Assembly (NCBI RefSeq): GCF_005930355.1
Contig: NZ_VDBO01000001.1
Coordinates: 2,368,380 to 2,432,379, forward strand
Length of the DNA stretch: 64,000 bases
Source of the DNA: Paenibacillus sinopodophylli
GTDB lineage: Bacteria; Bacillota; Bacilli; Paenibacillales; Paenibacillaceae
Direction: 5' to 3'
Below, piece after piece: positions 17,161-26,172 of the stretch; positions within the stretch are counted from its first letter, which is position 1, and every line of letters starts with the position of its first letter. Below the pieces are notes generated by a model. The model saw only the letters and a list, made by a program, of their open reading frames with translations. It was not told the DNA's origin and searched no databases. The position numbers and the translations under genes were made by a program.

Positions 17161-18540
17161 ATGGCAAGCCAAACAGGAGCCATCGTACAGCAATCCTTAA
17201 ACGCACTAATGGGAGATCCCGCTTTTTTACCTAATTTGCAGGAACAGGCTCGCGAGCAAGCCTTTTTATCACTTGCTGCTATTCTATCCACGCCAAATAA
17301 AGTACATAAAGCCTTTCTGCGCATTACCGTAGACAGTGGGAATGTCGTTCGTATTCCTGCTTACCGTATACAGCATAATGATACGCTCGGTCCTTATAAA
17401 GGCGGCATTCGGTTTCACGAATCCGTCAGCGAAGACGAGGTTACCAACCTCGCGGCACTCATGACACTCAAAAACGCACTGCATGAGGTCCCCTTTGGCG
17501 GCGGCAAGGGCGGAGTTGTCATCAGCCCACGTTCCTACTCGGCCAAAGAGCTGTATCTCATCTGCAAAAAATATGTCCAATACTTCAGCGACGTCATTGG
17601 ACCCGACAAAGATATTCCTGCTCCCGATATGGGAACAGGTGAGCGTGAGATGGACTGGATGATGGCTGAATATAAGAGCATTCATCCCGGTCAACCTTAT
17701 CTCGGCAGCTTCACAGGTAAAAGCGTCATCAACGGTGGATCGCTTGGACGCAGAGAAGCTACAGGCAAAGGTGTTTACTTTACCTTTCGCTACATGCTCT
17801 ATGATTTCCTGAAGGCACAGAGCAGTTGGCTTGCCGGCAGTACGAATCCATTCGTCCAGACCGCCCTTGCCCTTGCAGATAAACCACTGACCATTGCTGT
17901 TCAAGGCTTCGGCAACGTCGGCTCTGTCGCCGCCATGGAAGCCTACAAATGTGCACATCTGCAGAACAAAGTAGTCGCAGTCAGCGACCGAAACGTCACA
18001 CTTTACAATCCGGATGGGCTATCTATACCAGCCTTGCTCGACTACGCTGCCCAGCATCAAGGTGACCTGCCTTCTACAGAAGCTGCACTGGCAGAGCTCG
18101 ACTTGAAAGCCCAAATTCTTAGCCGTGAAGATGTACTTTATTTGAACGTCGATGTGCTAATTCTTGCGGCACTGGAAGAGCAGGTGCATAAGGACAATGT
18201 CACGCAGGTGAAAGCCCGTATTATCGTCGAAGGGGCGAACGCGCCTGTGACGGGGGAAGCTGATGAGACATTGACGGCGAGAGGAACGATCATTATTCCG
18301 GATATTTTGGCTAACGCCGGTGGTGTCATCGTCTCTTACTTCGAATGGCTGCAAGGACGGGAAACGCAATTTTTCAGCGAAGAGCAGGTTTACGAAATGC
18401 TATATGAGAAAATGAAAAAAACGTTGAACAGCATTTTACCGGCTTTCTTCGGAGACCCGTTCCCGCTCCGCCAAAATTGCTACAACCACGCTGTCATGAA
18501 GCTTTCTACGGTCCTGTATCGTCAGGGTAAGCTCTACTAA
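17161..18540 (+). CDS. Glutamate dehydrogenase (Glu/Leu/Phe/Val dehydrogenase family)
   Basis: 459 aa from the ATG at 17161, which has GGAGGT 9 nt upstream; an open extension to 16996 lacks a site and family similarity. Substrate domain: GGIRFHESVSEDEV, catalytic-lysine loop PFGGGKGGVVISP, APDMGTGEREMDWM. NAD(P) domain: VQGFGNVGSVAAMEAY. The form PFGGGKGG followed by VISP resembles NAD-linked catabolic enzymes (RocG/GudB) more than the NADP type. It carries an insertion of about 20 residues (LKAQSSWLAGSTNPFVQTAL) before the Rossmann domain compared with Bacillus enzymes. It interconverts glutamate and 2-oxoglutarate plus ammonia. Confidence 0.92.
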   Translation: MASQTGAIVQQSLNALMGDPAFLPNLQEQAREQAFLSLAAILSTPNKVHKAFLRITVDSGNVVRIPAYRIQHNDTLGPYKGGIRFHESVSEDEVTNLAALMTLKNALHEVPFGGGKGGVVISPRSYSAKELYLICKKYVQYFSDVIGPDKDIPAPDMGTGEREMDWMMAEYKSIHPGQPYLGSFTGKSVINGGSLGRREATGKGVYFTFRYMLYDFLKAQSSWLAGSTNPFVQTALALADKPLTIAVQGFGNVGSVAAMEAYKCAHLQNKVVAVSDRNVTLYNPDGLSIPALLDYAAQHQGDLPSTEAALAELDLKAQILSREDVLYLNVDVLILAALEEQVHKDNVTQVKARIIVEGANAPVTGEADETLTARGTIIIPDILANAGGVIVSYFEWLQGRETQFFSEEQVYEMLYEKMKKTLNSILPAFFGDPFPLRQNCYNHAVMKLSTVLYRQGKLY

Positions 18541-18543
18541 ATC

Positions 18544-18590
18544 AAAGGGACACTCCGAGGCCGCATGTGCTTACCCCGGAATGTCCCTTT
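18544..18590. terminator. Bidirectional intrinsic terminator
   Basis: Arms AAAGGGACA.TCCG and CGGAATGTCCCTTT lie between the convergent dehydrogenase and VWA lipoprotein genes. Confidence 0.85.
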
Positions 18591-18598
18591 ATTTCCCT

Positions 18599-19939
18599 CT
18601 ACTCCTGTACATATCGGTTAATAACCTCAACAAGCAAATCGTTCAACAGCTTCACTTCAAATTCTCCGACAGCCGGCTCTAAATGACTCCCGCCAATGCC
18701 GCTATCATCAGTTAGGAATAAATAAGTCCCGCCCGTCGTCGTCGCCATAAATCGCATTAAATACTCTGTGTCGACGCTCACCCCGCTTGATGCTACCGGA
18801 ATAATCCGTATGCCTTGCGCGGCAGCCTCCTTCGTCAGCTTCTTTATGTCGTCGATGACCTGCTCCTCATCATGCGGCGGAGCATCGAGCACCAAGAATA
18901 GAAGCCTTGCCCTCGCTTCCTTGCTCCACTTATGCTCGTACAGAGCATCATGCAGTGCTTCGTCAACCGCTTCTGGGAAATCTCCTCCACCTGCAGCCTT
19001 CTGCTTGCTGAACAGATCAATTACTTCACTTACGTCAGTCGTGAATGGATAAGGCTTAACTACATAATCATCGTAGCGATCTCTATAAAAATTAGCGCTG
19101 ATCCGAATGCCTAGCTGATTCGCATGCTCGCGGGATACGCGGTTAACGACATCTTTAAGCTCTGCCTCCAAATAATTAAGCTCATCCTCCATTGATCCTG
19201 TAGTATCTACGACAAACATCAGATCAACCTGATCTGACAGCTTTGCTCCTTTGCCCAGATCAACCTTAACGCTGCCCTGTTCGGGAATATCCAGCTTCTG
19301 TGTCGTTTTGCTATCCTGATCTGACTGTACCTTCACGACAAAGGAACCGTTATTTGCAGAATCCCTGTCAAATAATGAGGCATATACGAAGGCTCTGCCC
19401 TCCGTATTCGTACGTGCCTTCCATACCGATTGCCCGTCAGCCAAAAGCTCAACGTCTGCATCGGATACCGCATTTCCGCTTGCCGTCACGATTACTTCCA
19501 GTCGGTGAAAATTCCAAAATTGCCAGAGACGCTTGCTGTTGTCGCCTTCCTGCGAATTAAGCAAGTTACCGAATCGCTCCCATGCCGATAGATCATCCCA
19601 TTCGCCTGCCGTCAATTGACCTGCCTGTACTTCCCTATCTGAATTGCTATAGCCGCGTTTCCCGCCGCCCTTTTCCCTGATCGGCTCCTCGCTTAATGAA
19701 ATATCTTTCTCTACCTCCATGCTCATATCCCGTTTAGGAGTGCTGTCACTGCTTGAATCGTCTCCAGTCGATACTTCCCTGCTTGTACTGTTTCCACTGT
19801 TGGCGTGTTTGGCATTATCGCCATTTCCGGAAGAGCATGCGCTTAGTACCAGCAACATCGCAAGCATGAAGACAGCCAGTCCTTTGCCCCCTTTCTTCTG
19901 TCTGTTTAACGATTCTCCGAATGAACGCCCCTTTTTCAT
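18599..19939 (-). CDS. VWA-domain lipoprotein
   Basis: 446 aa. The N-terminus has a basic segment, a hydrophobic stretch and lipobox LSAC (about residue 32-35), so it is an exported lipoprotein. A Ser/Asp/Gly-rich linker follows. Residues about 150-220 look like an Ig-like carboxypeptidase-regulatory domain, and residues from about 238 form a von Willebrand A domain with MIDAS motif DTTGSME. Such proteins bind ligands through a metal ion. The neighbours give no functional hint. Confidence 0.85.
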   Translation of the reverse strand: MKKGRSFGESLNRQKKGGKGLAVFMLAMLLVLSACSSGNGDNAKHANSGNSTSREVSTGDDSSSDSTPKRDMSMEVEKDISLSEEPIREKGGGKRGYSNSDREVQAGQLTAGEWDDLSAWERFGNLLNSQEGDNSKRLWQFWNFHRLEVIVTASGNAVSDADVELLADGQSVWKARTNTEGRAFVYASLFDRDSANNGSFVVKVQSDQDSKTTQKLDIPEQGSVKVDLGKGAKLSDQVDLMFVVDTTGSMEDELNYLEAELKDVVNRVSREHANQLGIRISANFYRDRYDDYVVKPYPFTTDVSEVIDLFSKQKAAGGGDFPEAVDEALHDALYEHKWSKEARARLLFLVLDAPPHDEEQVIDDIKKLTKEAAAQGIRIIPVASSGVSVDTEYLMRFMATTTGGTYLFLTDDSGIGGSHLEPAVGEFEVKLLNDLLVEVINRYVQE

Positions 19940-20091
19940 TCCTTCAACCCCTCATCTTTGTATTCCCTATTCTGACGAATATTGGATATGCAATGTTGCA
20001 TTAATAAGCCAGTAACATTACAATCGTAAAATGATATGCGGCGAGTCAACGAGGCGACTGCATCAAGCTTGCTGTACAGGAGGACTTTAAC

Positions 20092-20394
20092 TTGGAGACG
20101 TTTCAACTTATCGCGCTAGAAATCACTTATCAGCAAAATATCGTACAGCTAACATTCACATCGGCTGAGCTCGTCCGCGTGACTGAATATGGAGATCGCT
20201 TATGGTATGTGGACATCAACGATGTAGGCGACCGCGAGCTGCTCGCATGGTTTGGCCGTAGCGAAGATATCAATATCGAGCTTACTGCTGTAGCAAGCAC
20301 TGGCCAAACCTTCCGCGGTCATGGTTACTTCCACCCGAATGAGCCTCACCAAGCGGCGGCGATTCGTGGAGACGGCGAGCTGATCGAGCAATAG
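20092..20394 (+). CDS. Conserved-looking small protein of unknown function, 100 aa
   Basis: TTG start at 20092 with CAGGAGGA about 6 nt upstream. The sequence METFQLIALEITYQQNIVQL, then RVTEYGDRLWYVDINDVGDR and GQTFRGHGYFHPNEPHQAAA, suggests one compact beta-rich domain. No family assigned. It stands alone between divergent and convergent units. Confidence 0.75.
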   Translation: METFQLIALEITYQQNIVQLTFTSAELVRVTEYGDRLWYVDINDVGDRELLAWFGRSEDINIELTAVASTGQTFRGHGYFHPNEPHQAAAIRGDGELIEQ

Positions 20395-20417
20395 CGACAA
20401 TCAAGCGTAATCAAAAA

Positions 20418-20455
20418 AAGCTCCGAGAATCTCGAAAGAGACTTCTCGGAGCTTG
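20418..20455. terminator. Bidirectional intrinsic terminator
   Basis: AAGCTCCGAGAA / TTCTCGGAGCTT stem with A-run upstream and T-rich sequence downstream, between convergent genes. Confidence 0.88.
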
Positions 20456-20463
20456 TTTGCTTT

Positions 20464-21426
20464 CTATTTGCCGTGAGCGATCTCAGGCGTCGTAAGGCGG
20501 TCATAGAACTCTACGCCTTTGTCTTTGTCTGCAGAATCACGAAGCGCCATTGCAGAGCGTGGATGCTCGTCTAGAATGCCTGTGATCATGTAAGGAATGA
20601 TGTAGCCCCACTCTTCCTTCTCGCGAAGCGGTACCATGTATTTCTCGATCATATCGAGAACAGGACGGATATTGTATTTCGTGTTTTGTAGCTCGGCTAC
20701 AAGCAGCTCCGTGTTGCAGTTACCAGCAGCGCGGCCCATACCATACACCGAAGCGTCAAGAAGCTCAACGCCTTTCTCTGCTGCAAGCAGCGTGTTCGCG
20801 AATGCAAGCTGGAGATTGTTATGCGCATGGACACCCAGGCGTTTGTTAGGTAGGTGCTGGCGGAATTTCTCTACAAGGTAGCTCATATCATTCGGCTTCA
20901 AGCTGCCGTAGGAGTCAACCACATAGACAACATCGACTACGCTCTCGTTGATAAGCTCGAATGCTTCAACAAGCTGGTTCTCCATCACGTTCGAGAGGGC
21001 CATAATGTTAAGCGTCGTCTCATATCCGCGGTCATGGAATACTTTTACAAGCTCTAGCGCTTTGTCTACGTCTTGAATGTAGCAAGCTACACGAATCAGA
21101 TCGAGCAAGCTCTCGCTGCGCGGCAAAATATCATTCTCATCCACACGGCCGATATCAACAAGCGCGGAGAGTTTTGTATTCCCTTTATTCGGGATAACCT
21201 TCTTCAAGAAATCATCGTTCAGAAAACGCCATGGGCCCGCACTGTCAGCGCCTTTAAGCAGCTTTGGCGAGTTTTTGTAGCCGATTTCCATATAATCGAC
21301 GCCGGCTTCGTTCAAGGTTTGGTACAAATGCTGAACGAACTCGACACTAAAATCCCAGTTATTTACGAGACCGCCATCACGAATCGTGCAGTCAACAATT
21401 TTACAATGACTTGTTTTTGATTGCAT
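20464..21426 (-). CDS. DRE-TIM metallolyase-type aldolase (HMGL-like domain)
   Basis: 320 aa. The N-terminal motif IVDCTIRDGGLVNNWDFS holds the D-x-x-x-R-D metal/catalytic site. YMEIGYK, VVYVVDSYGSLKPND and GVHAHNNLQLAFAN (H-x-H metal ligands) complete the TIM barrel. It resembles the catalytic domain of 4-hydroxy-2-oxovalerate aldolases and LeuA-type synthases without their C-terminal domains. The acyl substrate cannot be told. GGAGTAACAAGT precedes the ATG. A hairpin-rich leader lies upstream. Confidence 0.8.
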   Translation of the reverse strand: MQSKTSHCKIVDCTIRDGGLVNNWDFSVEFVQHLYQTLNEAGVDYMEIGYKNSPKLLKGADSAGPWRFLNDDFLKKVIPNKGNTKLSALVDIGRVDENDILPRSESLLDLIRVACYIQDVDKALELVKVFHDRGYETTLNIMALSNVMENQLVEAFELINESVVDVVYVVDSYGSLKPNDMSYLVEKFRQHLPNKRLGVHAHNNLQLAFANTLLAAEKGVELLDASVYGMGRAAGNCNTELLVAELQNTKYNIRPVLDMIEKYMVPLREKEEWGYIIPYMITGILDEHPRSAMALRDSADKDKGVEFYDRLTTPEIAHGK

Positions 21427-21639
21427 ACTTGTTACTCCTTTAATGTGAACATGAGTTCATTTTTTCTCATCATACTTGAAAAGGAACCGGAACGCAAAAT
21501 AATTTTGTCGTTTTATGGCTATTTTAGAAGCTTATCTGTATACGTTGCAACGTCTATTTGCTGCTTCTATTATGACCATTTCTTAGCGACATTCATCCAT
21601 TCGCCCTTCATAAGTCACCAAATATATGACAGACACATC

Positions 21640-21722
21640 TTACCGATTCATAATAAGAAGAAACGCCTGACGGCTTCTTTCTATAGACGCCATCGTTTCA
21701 GCGAAACGTATAGAGAAAGAAT
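21640..21722 (-). repeat. Hairpin-forming leader element upstream of the aldolase gene
   Basis: The arms TCTTTCTATA and TATAGAGAAAGA (21677-21722) enclose an inner CGTTTC/GAAACG stem. On the minus strand a second GAAACG...CGTTTC pair follows. The motif set TTTCTCTATA plus GAAACG...CGTTTC recalls the leader modules at 31.3 and 62.6 kb, but no matching peptide is intact here. The rest of the 21427-21803 gap is AT-rich and unassigned. Confidence 0.4.
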
Positions 21723-21752
21723 GAGCGAACTCATATTCTTCCCTATACATCA

Positions 21753-21795
21753 AAAAAAACCGTACCAAGTGCTCATTACAGCACGGTACGGCTTC
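21753..21795 (-). terminator. Intrinsic terminator after ribA
   Basis: On the minus strand, GCCGTACC.GTGCT / AGCAC..GGTACGG stem followed by eight T, just downstream of the ribA stop. Confidence 0.9.
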
Positions 21796-21803
21796 TCTAC
21801 TCG

Positions 21804-22550
21804 TTACTTCACCAGCGTCTTAGCTTCTTGAGCAAAATGGCCCGACCGATTCATTTTGGTTTGAAGATACTTCTCATTATACACGGAGGAATTGCCCCAT
21901 AACGGTACTCTGCCCGCTACATTCAATCCTGCCTTGCGAAGCGCCTCTACTTTGCGCGGATTGTTCGTGATGATCGATACTGGCAAATCACGGAGCAGCT
22001 TTAGTACAGCAATGGCGTCACTGTAATCACGGGAATCATCGGCAAAGCCAAGCTCCGTATTTGCATCAACCGTATCAAGGCCATCCTCCTGCAGCAGGTA
22101 TGCAATCGCCTTGCTGAACAAGCCAATCCCACGCCCTTCATGGTTAGCCAAATAAAAGAGTGCTCCCGTGCCATGCTCGGTAATAATGCGCATCGATTGC
22201 TTCAATTGAAAACCACAATCACATCTCGCGCTTCCGAATATATCACCCGTATGACAAATGCTGTGCATCCGGATTAAAGCGTCGTCGTTATTCTCGAAGT
22301 CTCCATATACAAGTACGCTTGATTGTTGAAGGTCTGCATAGGAGATGCGGTTCAAATCCTCTACAAGCTGCTCAGGTGACAATTCATCCCCTGCTTCCTT
22401 GCGGAGCCAGCTGTACCAATGGAATACCTTCGTCTCTCCGTCTAGCTCGACTGGAAGCTTAACTGGGCCAATCACATAAATATCGTCGTTACCGGATTGT
22501 GTACGTTTTAGTTTATCTTTAATAATTGCTGCTATATTAGGTTTAATCAT
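21804..22550 (-). CDS. ribA: GTP cyclohydrolase II, stand-alone
   Basis: 248 aa. Zinc-binding motif RMHSICHTGDIFGSARCDCG, the EGRGIGL loop, DTVDANTELGFADDSRDYS and ITNNPRKVEAL are all diagnostic. The enzyme opens GTP to the first riboflavin precursor. It has an N-terminal extension of about 45 residues relative to E. coli RibA and lacks the DHBP synthase half that is fused in the Bacillus rib operon, so this is probably a second, orphan copy. It stands alone with its own terminator and no FMN riboswitch was seen upstream. Confidence 0.9.
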   Translation of the reverse strand: MIKPNIAAIIKDKLKRTQSGNDDIYVIGPVKLPVELDGETKVFHWYSWLRKEAGDELSPEQLVEDLNRISYADLQQSSVLVYGDFENNDDALIRMHSICHTGDIFGSARCDCGFQLKQSMRIITEHGTGALFYLANHEGRGIGLFSKAIAYLLQEDGLDTVDANTELGFADDSRDYSDAIAVLKLLRDLPVSIITNNPRKVEALRKAGLNVAGRVPLWGNSSVYNEKYLQTKMNRSGHFAQEAKTLVK

Positions 22551-22581
22551 ATTCGTTCACCTTCTCTAAGTGGGTATGGGA

Positions 22582-23354
22582 TTAATATTGCATAGACAAA
22601 TAGCTTAATGTTCCGAATTCATAGCTTCTATAAATAACTTGCGGTGTATCATCAGGACTTCCGCTTCCAAGAGCGATCTACAAAGGGACAAAGTGTTTAG
22701 CGCGAGGTACAGCCATTTTAGCACGCGGAGCCAGCTCTTCATACTGAAATAGACAATTTATATCATGCTTATTCATATTTTCTATTAGCCAATCGTCGAA
22801 TTCGACAGCCTAGCTCCCCGGTTCCTTCTGTCCCCATTTCACTTCATGAAGGTTGTGAACCGTTACGCCACTGCCGATTACAAGGATGTTATGCTCTCCT
22901 AAACCGCGCAGCGCCTCGCCAATGCGGTACTGCTCCTCAGGTGAAAGGTAGAGATTACCCGACCTGACACCTGCACGACTGGAATATCCGCTTCCGGGAA
23001 CATATGCTTCAGCATCGTCCCAGAACCATGGTCAAGTCCTCTTGCTGTATCATATGCAACTGGTATATGATTATCGCTCAGCAAACGGCTAACCAGCTCT
23101 GCTACTTTCGTAGAGCCCTTAGCCGGATACTTAACTTGGTAGAGCTCGTCCGGGAAACCATAGAAGTCCTAGATAGTTTCATATTCATCATCCTTGGAAG
23201 AGTTAGTCTCAGCTTCTGTCTCCTAAGTGAGCTGTAAATATAACATCGCATCCAGCTGCAGACTTGCACCCATTTCCTGTAGAAGCCGACTATATGCAAT
23301 GTACTGAACAGGGAGCATCGGTGATCCAGGCGATAAAAACAACGGTTTTATCAT
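22582..23354 (-). pseudogene. Decayed DODA-type extradiol dioxygenase (YgiD-like) gene
   Basis: Reading from the ATG at 23354, one can follow MIKPLFLSPGSPMLPVQYIA, then FYGFPDELYQVKYPAKGST, IPVAYDTARGLDHGSGTMLK and, after a frame change, RIGEALRGLGEHNILVIGSG and APRAKMAVPRAKHFVPL. These match 4,5-DOPA dioxygenase-like proteins of about 255 aa. At least four in-frame stops and one frameshift interrupt the gene, and the usual SHGSPM start is SPGSPM, losing a metal-site histidine. It is clearly a pseudogene. Confidence 0.88.
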
Positions 23355-23498
23355 GTTGCCTCCTCGATATCGCTTACTATTTGTAACTAATTATAAATTC
23401 ATAACTAAAGATAGTCAAGTAATTAACATTATTCAGGTGTGCTTGTATAAATAAGATATTGCGGGTATACTTAATGCAAGATAAAAGAGGTGATACTC

Positions 23499-23819
23499 AT
23501 GGAACAATCCAATCTGTGTCCAAGGTTTCAGAGGGGTATGGATATTGTCAGCAAACGCTGGACCGGCCTTATTATATTCCAACTGCTGTCAGGACCACAG
23601 CGCTTCTGCGCCGTTCAATCCGCTATTCCGATCAGCGGCAGGCTGTTATCGGAGCGTTTCAAGGACTTAGAAAACGAAGGTATTGTCGACAGACAAGTTT
23701 ATCCCGACATACCTGTTCGCATAGAATATTCATTAACGGACAAAGGCCGAGCCCTAGAGCCGGTCATCCGTGAAATACAGACATGGTCGCAGGATTGGAT
23801 CGAGACCTCTAAAGCGTAG
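23499..23819 (+). CDS. HxlR-family transcriptional regulator
   Basis: 106 aa. HxlR winged helix with CP near the start (NLCPRFQRGMDIVSKRWTGL), SGRLLSERFKDLENEGIVDR and YSLTDKGRALEPVI. The ATG at 23499 has AGAGGTGA 6 nt upstream; a GTG nine bases earlier overlaps that site. HxlR regulators often respond to electrophiles or quinones through the N-terminal Cys and often control a divergent enzyme. Here the divergent gene is the decayed dioxygenase, so its former target may be lost. Confidence 0.9.
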   Translation: MEQSNLCPRFQRGMDIVSKRWTGLIIFQLLSGPQRFCAVQSAIPISGRLLSERFKDLENEGIVDRQVYPDIPVRIEYSLTDKGRALEPVIREIQTWSQDWIETSKA

Positions 23820-23837
23820 CTGACACTCGTTTTAAAC

Positions 23838-23893
23838 AAAAGGAATATCACGAAAGCGGTGAATATTAGCCGCTTCGTGATATTCCTTTTTTT
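23838..23893. terminator. Bidirectional intrinsic terminator
   Basis: Long stem AAAGGAATATCACGAA / TTCGTGATATTCCTTT with inner GCGG/CCGC and a T-run, between hxlR-like and kdpD-like genes that converge. Confidence 0.92.
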
Positions 23894-26168
23894 AATAGTG
23901 ACTGACTACCATACGCCTCGCCACAATGAGAATGTCCATATGACGCCCTCCGAGAATCAGCTTAGGCACGATAATACCAGAGCGTCTTGCCTGCCATCCC
24001 AAGCCCCTTGGCTGGCCGACAATAAGCTGGGTAGCGTTCGCCCTCTTTGCTGCTGTAAGCAGCGTTCCTGCTACATGATTGCGACTCTCGGCATGTGAAA
24101 GCTCGAATAAACCGCCAAGCCGCTCCGTCAATTGCATGAGCTTGTTTATCGAATCAGTATTCTCAGAGTGGCCGCTCTGTACATGATGCACATGCCACGA
24201 CGCTTTAAGACGGTTCGCAATACGGAATCCGCGCCTAATTAGCCGCTCCGCATCCTCTTGCAGTCCAACGCCGACGAAAATAACTTCTTTCCTGCGTAGA
24301 GGTCCCCTCAGGCTTTGATTCCGGTCCCATGATTCCAGCCGCTCATCTACATCATCAGCAAGCTCGCGCAGGGCGAGTTCTCGCAATGCAATTAAATTAC
24401 CGGTCGTAAAAAAAGCGCTGAGTGCCTGCTCTACTTTATTACGATCATAAATCTTCCCATCTCTCATTCGTTGCTGCAGCATTTGAGGAGTTACATCGAT
24501 AAGCTCCACTTGATCTGCTATACGAATAATCGCATCCGGTACGGTTTCTCTTACGCGGATTCCCGTCATTTGTTCAATCGCATCATTCAGACTCTCAATA
24601 TGCTGTACGTTCATGGTTGAGATAACGGATATGCCGTTATCCATCAAATGAATAACATCCTCATATCGTTTTTTTCTCACGCTGCCCGGCATGTTTGTAT
24701 GGGCCAGCTCATCTACAAGCACGACATCCGGATTTCGGCGAATGATCGCTTCGACATCCATTTCTTCGAGCTTGGTTCCGAGATAAGAGATTATTTGCCG
24801 AGGGATAACTGGAAGTTCGCCGATTTGTCTCCTCGTTTCCTCGCGGCCATGCGTTTCGACGATGCCAACCACTACATCCACACCCTTCTGCAGTAGTAGA
24901 TTAGCTTCGACCAGCATGCGGTACGTCTTCCCGACACCGGGCGCTGCACCGATAAACAGACTGAAATGTCCTCTGTGAATAGACTTCGCTTGCTGCTCCC
25001 GCTGCTCCGCACTCACTCTGCGAAACAATCCATAAGCAGCTGCACGCCGATGCTTTACCGGCAATATCCGCTCCCCCTCATGCTCCGCGCGGTCAGCCAT
25101 TAGAAACAAATCGACTTGCTTCAATCTTCTCAGTAAACCAAGTGCAATGGATCCTCGGCTGATTTGCTCCCATCTGCTTTGCTTGGAATGTCCCATGACA
25201 ATTCGGGTAACATGCTGCTCCTCCGCATAGGCAGCAAGCGCCGAGGAGAGCTGGCGACGATTAGCGAGCGGCAGCTCCTTGAAGGACCCTCCTACTTTAA
25301 TCGCCAGCTTTTTGATGGAGGCTTTGAACGCCTGTTCGTCCTTTGTCAGCTTTTTGCCTGGTGGAACGAATGATACAACAACGACATCGCCGGCGAGCCT
25401 TCTTGCGATTTGTTCACCTCTCCTTACATATAAGGAGCCGTTCCAATGATACTGAGCAGTCACCAAAATACGCTCTGACGCCCCGGAAGGGCCGGACAGC
25501 CCCTGCTCTTCACGATATTTCTCAAGTGACTCACCGACCCCTTCCGCTACAAGTCGAAGCGCCAGCTCTCGCAGCACTGCCAAATTCCCGCGCTGAGCCA
25601 TTGCAGGCACTGGCCGAGCACCCAGCCTGCCTTCCTCAAATCGGTTCAGCATCGTTTCTGGCGATACATCGATTAAACGGACTTCGTCTGCGAGCTCTAA
25701 GGTATGGGCAGGCACAGTTGCCAGCGGGCGCACGCCGGTCCATTTGAAAGCTTCCTCATCTACGCCTTCCAGCTCGTAGACATTAATCGTCGTTATCACA
25801 CTTATGCCGCGCCCCATTAGAAAGAGTACTTCCTCCAGTCTCGTTCGGAATGCGGCTCCCTGCCCATTCTGATGAGCCAATCCGTCAATGAGCACAGCTT
25901 CTGGATTTCGCGCAGCCAATGCCTCAACATTCAGCGCTAATTGCTCGAAGGACACGGTTAGTTCGAGCGTCTCTCGGCTCTGCGGCAATGTCAGCGTACA
26001 CAGCACGGTATCGATTCCTTCCTGCATGAGCTGCAGTCCTTCCCGCAGCATATGGTACGTTTTACCTGAGCCACTTACCGATCCGACGAGTATTTTAAGC
26101 CGTCCCTGATGCAGCTTGGCAATGGACAACAACAGCTCCTCCGGTGTTTTTTTCCTAAAGGAGGCCAT
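23892..26168 (-). CDS. Tandemly duplicated KdpD sensor module without histidine kinase
   Basis: 758 aa. Two KdpD N-terminal units lie head to tail. Unit 1 (about 1-375) has P-loop GSVSGSGKT, a degraded IDGLAHQN in place of DELAHTN, and a universal-stress-like half. Unit 2 (about 395-758) has canonical GAAPGVGKT, VLVDELAHTNMPGSVRKKRY, ISTMNVQHIESLND and another USP half (QLIVGQPRG). There are no membrane helices, GAF or kinase domains and no kdpE follows. It is last in the kdp operon, 4 nt after kdpC. In Staphylococcus the KdpD USP domain binds c-di-AMP, so it may tune the pump directly. Confidence 0.9.
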   Translation of the reverse strand: MASFRKKTPEELLLSIAKLHQGRLKILVGSVSGSGKTYHMLREGLQLMQEGIDTVLCTLTLPQSRETLELTVSFEQLALNVEALAARNPEAVLIDGLAHQNGQGAAFRTRLEEVLFLMGRGISVITTINVYELEGVDEEAFKWTGVRPLATVPAHTLELADEVRLIDVSPETMLNRFEEGRLGARPVPAMAQRGNLAVLRELALRLVAEGVGESLEKYREEQGLSGPSGASERILVTAQYHWNGSLYVRRGEQIARRLAGDVVVVSFVPPGKKLTKDEQAFKASIKKLAIKVGGSFKELPLANRRQLSSALAAYAEEQHVTRIVMGHSKQSRWEQISRGSIALGLLRRLKQVDLFLMADRAEHEGERILPVKHRRAAAYGLFRRVSAEQREQQAKSIHRGHFSLFIGAAPGVGKTYRMLVEANLLLQKGVDVVVGIVETHGREETRRQIGELPVIPRQIISYLGTKLEEMDVEAIIRRNPDVVLVDELAHTNMPGSVRKKRYEDVIHLMDNGISVISTMNVQHIESLNDAIEQMTGIRVRETVPDAIIRIADQVELIDVTPQMLQQRMRDGKIYDRNKVEQALSAFFTTGNLIALRELALRELADDVDERLESWDRNQSLRGPLRRKEVIFVGVGLQEDAERLIRRGFRIANRLKASWHVHHVQSGHSENTDSINKLMQLTERLGGLFELSHAESRNHVAGTLLTAAKRANATQLIVGQPRGLGWQARRSGIIVPKLILGGRHMDILIVARRMVVSHY

Positions 26169-26172
26169 GTTT

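Noticed and set aside
17284..17958. 224-codon minus-strand frame
   Set aside because: Lies wholly antisense to the glutamate dehydrogenase gene, whose motifs are unmistakable.
23892..26168. Assembly duplication as the source of the double KdpD
   Set aside because: The two halves differ substantially in sequence, including the second motif (DGLAHQN versus DELAHTN), so this is an old duplication and not an artefact.
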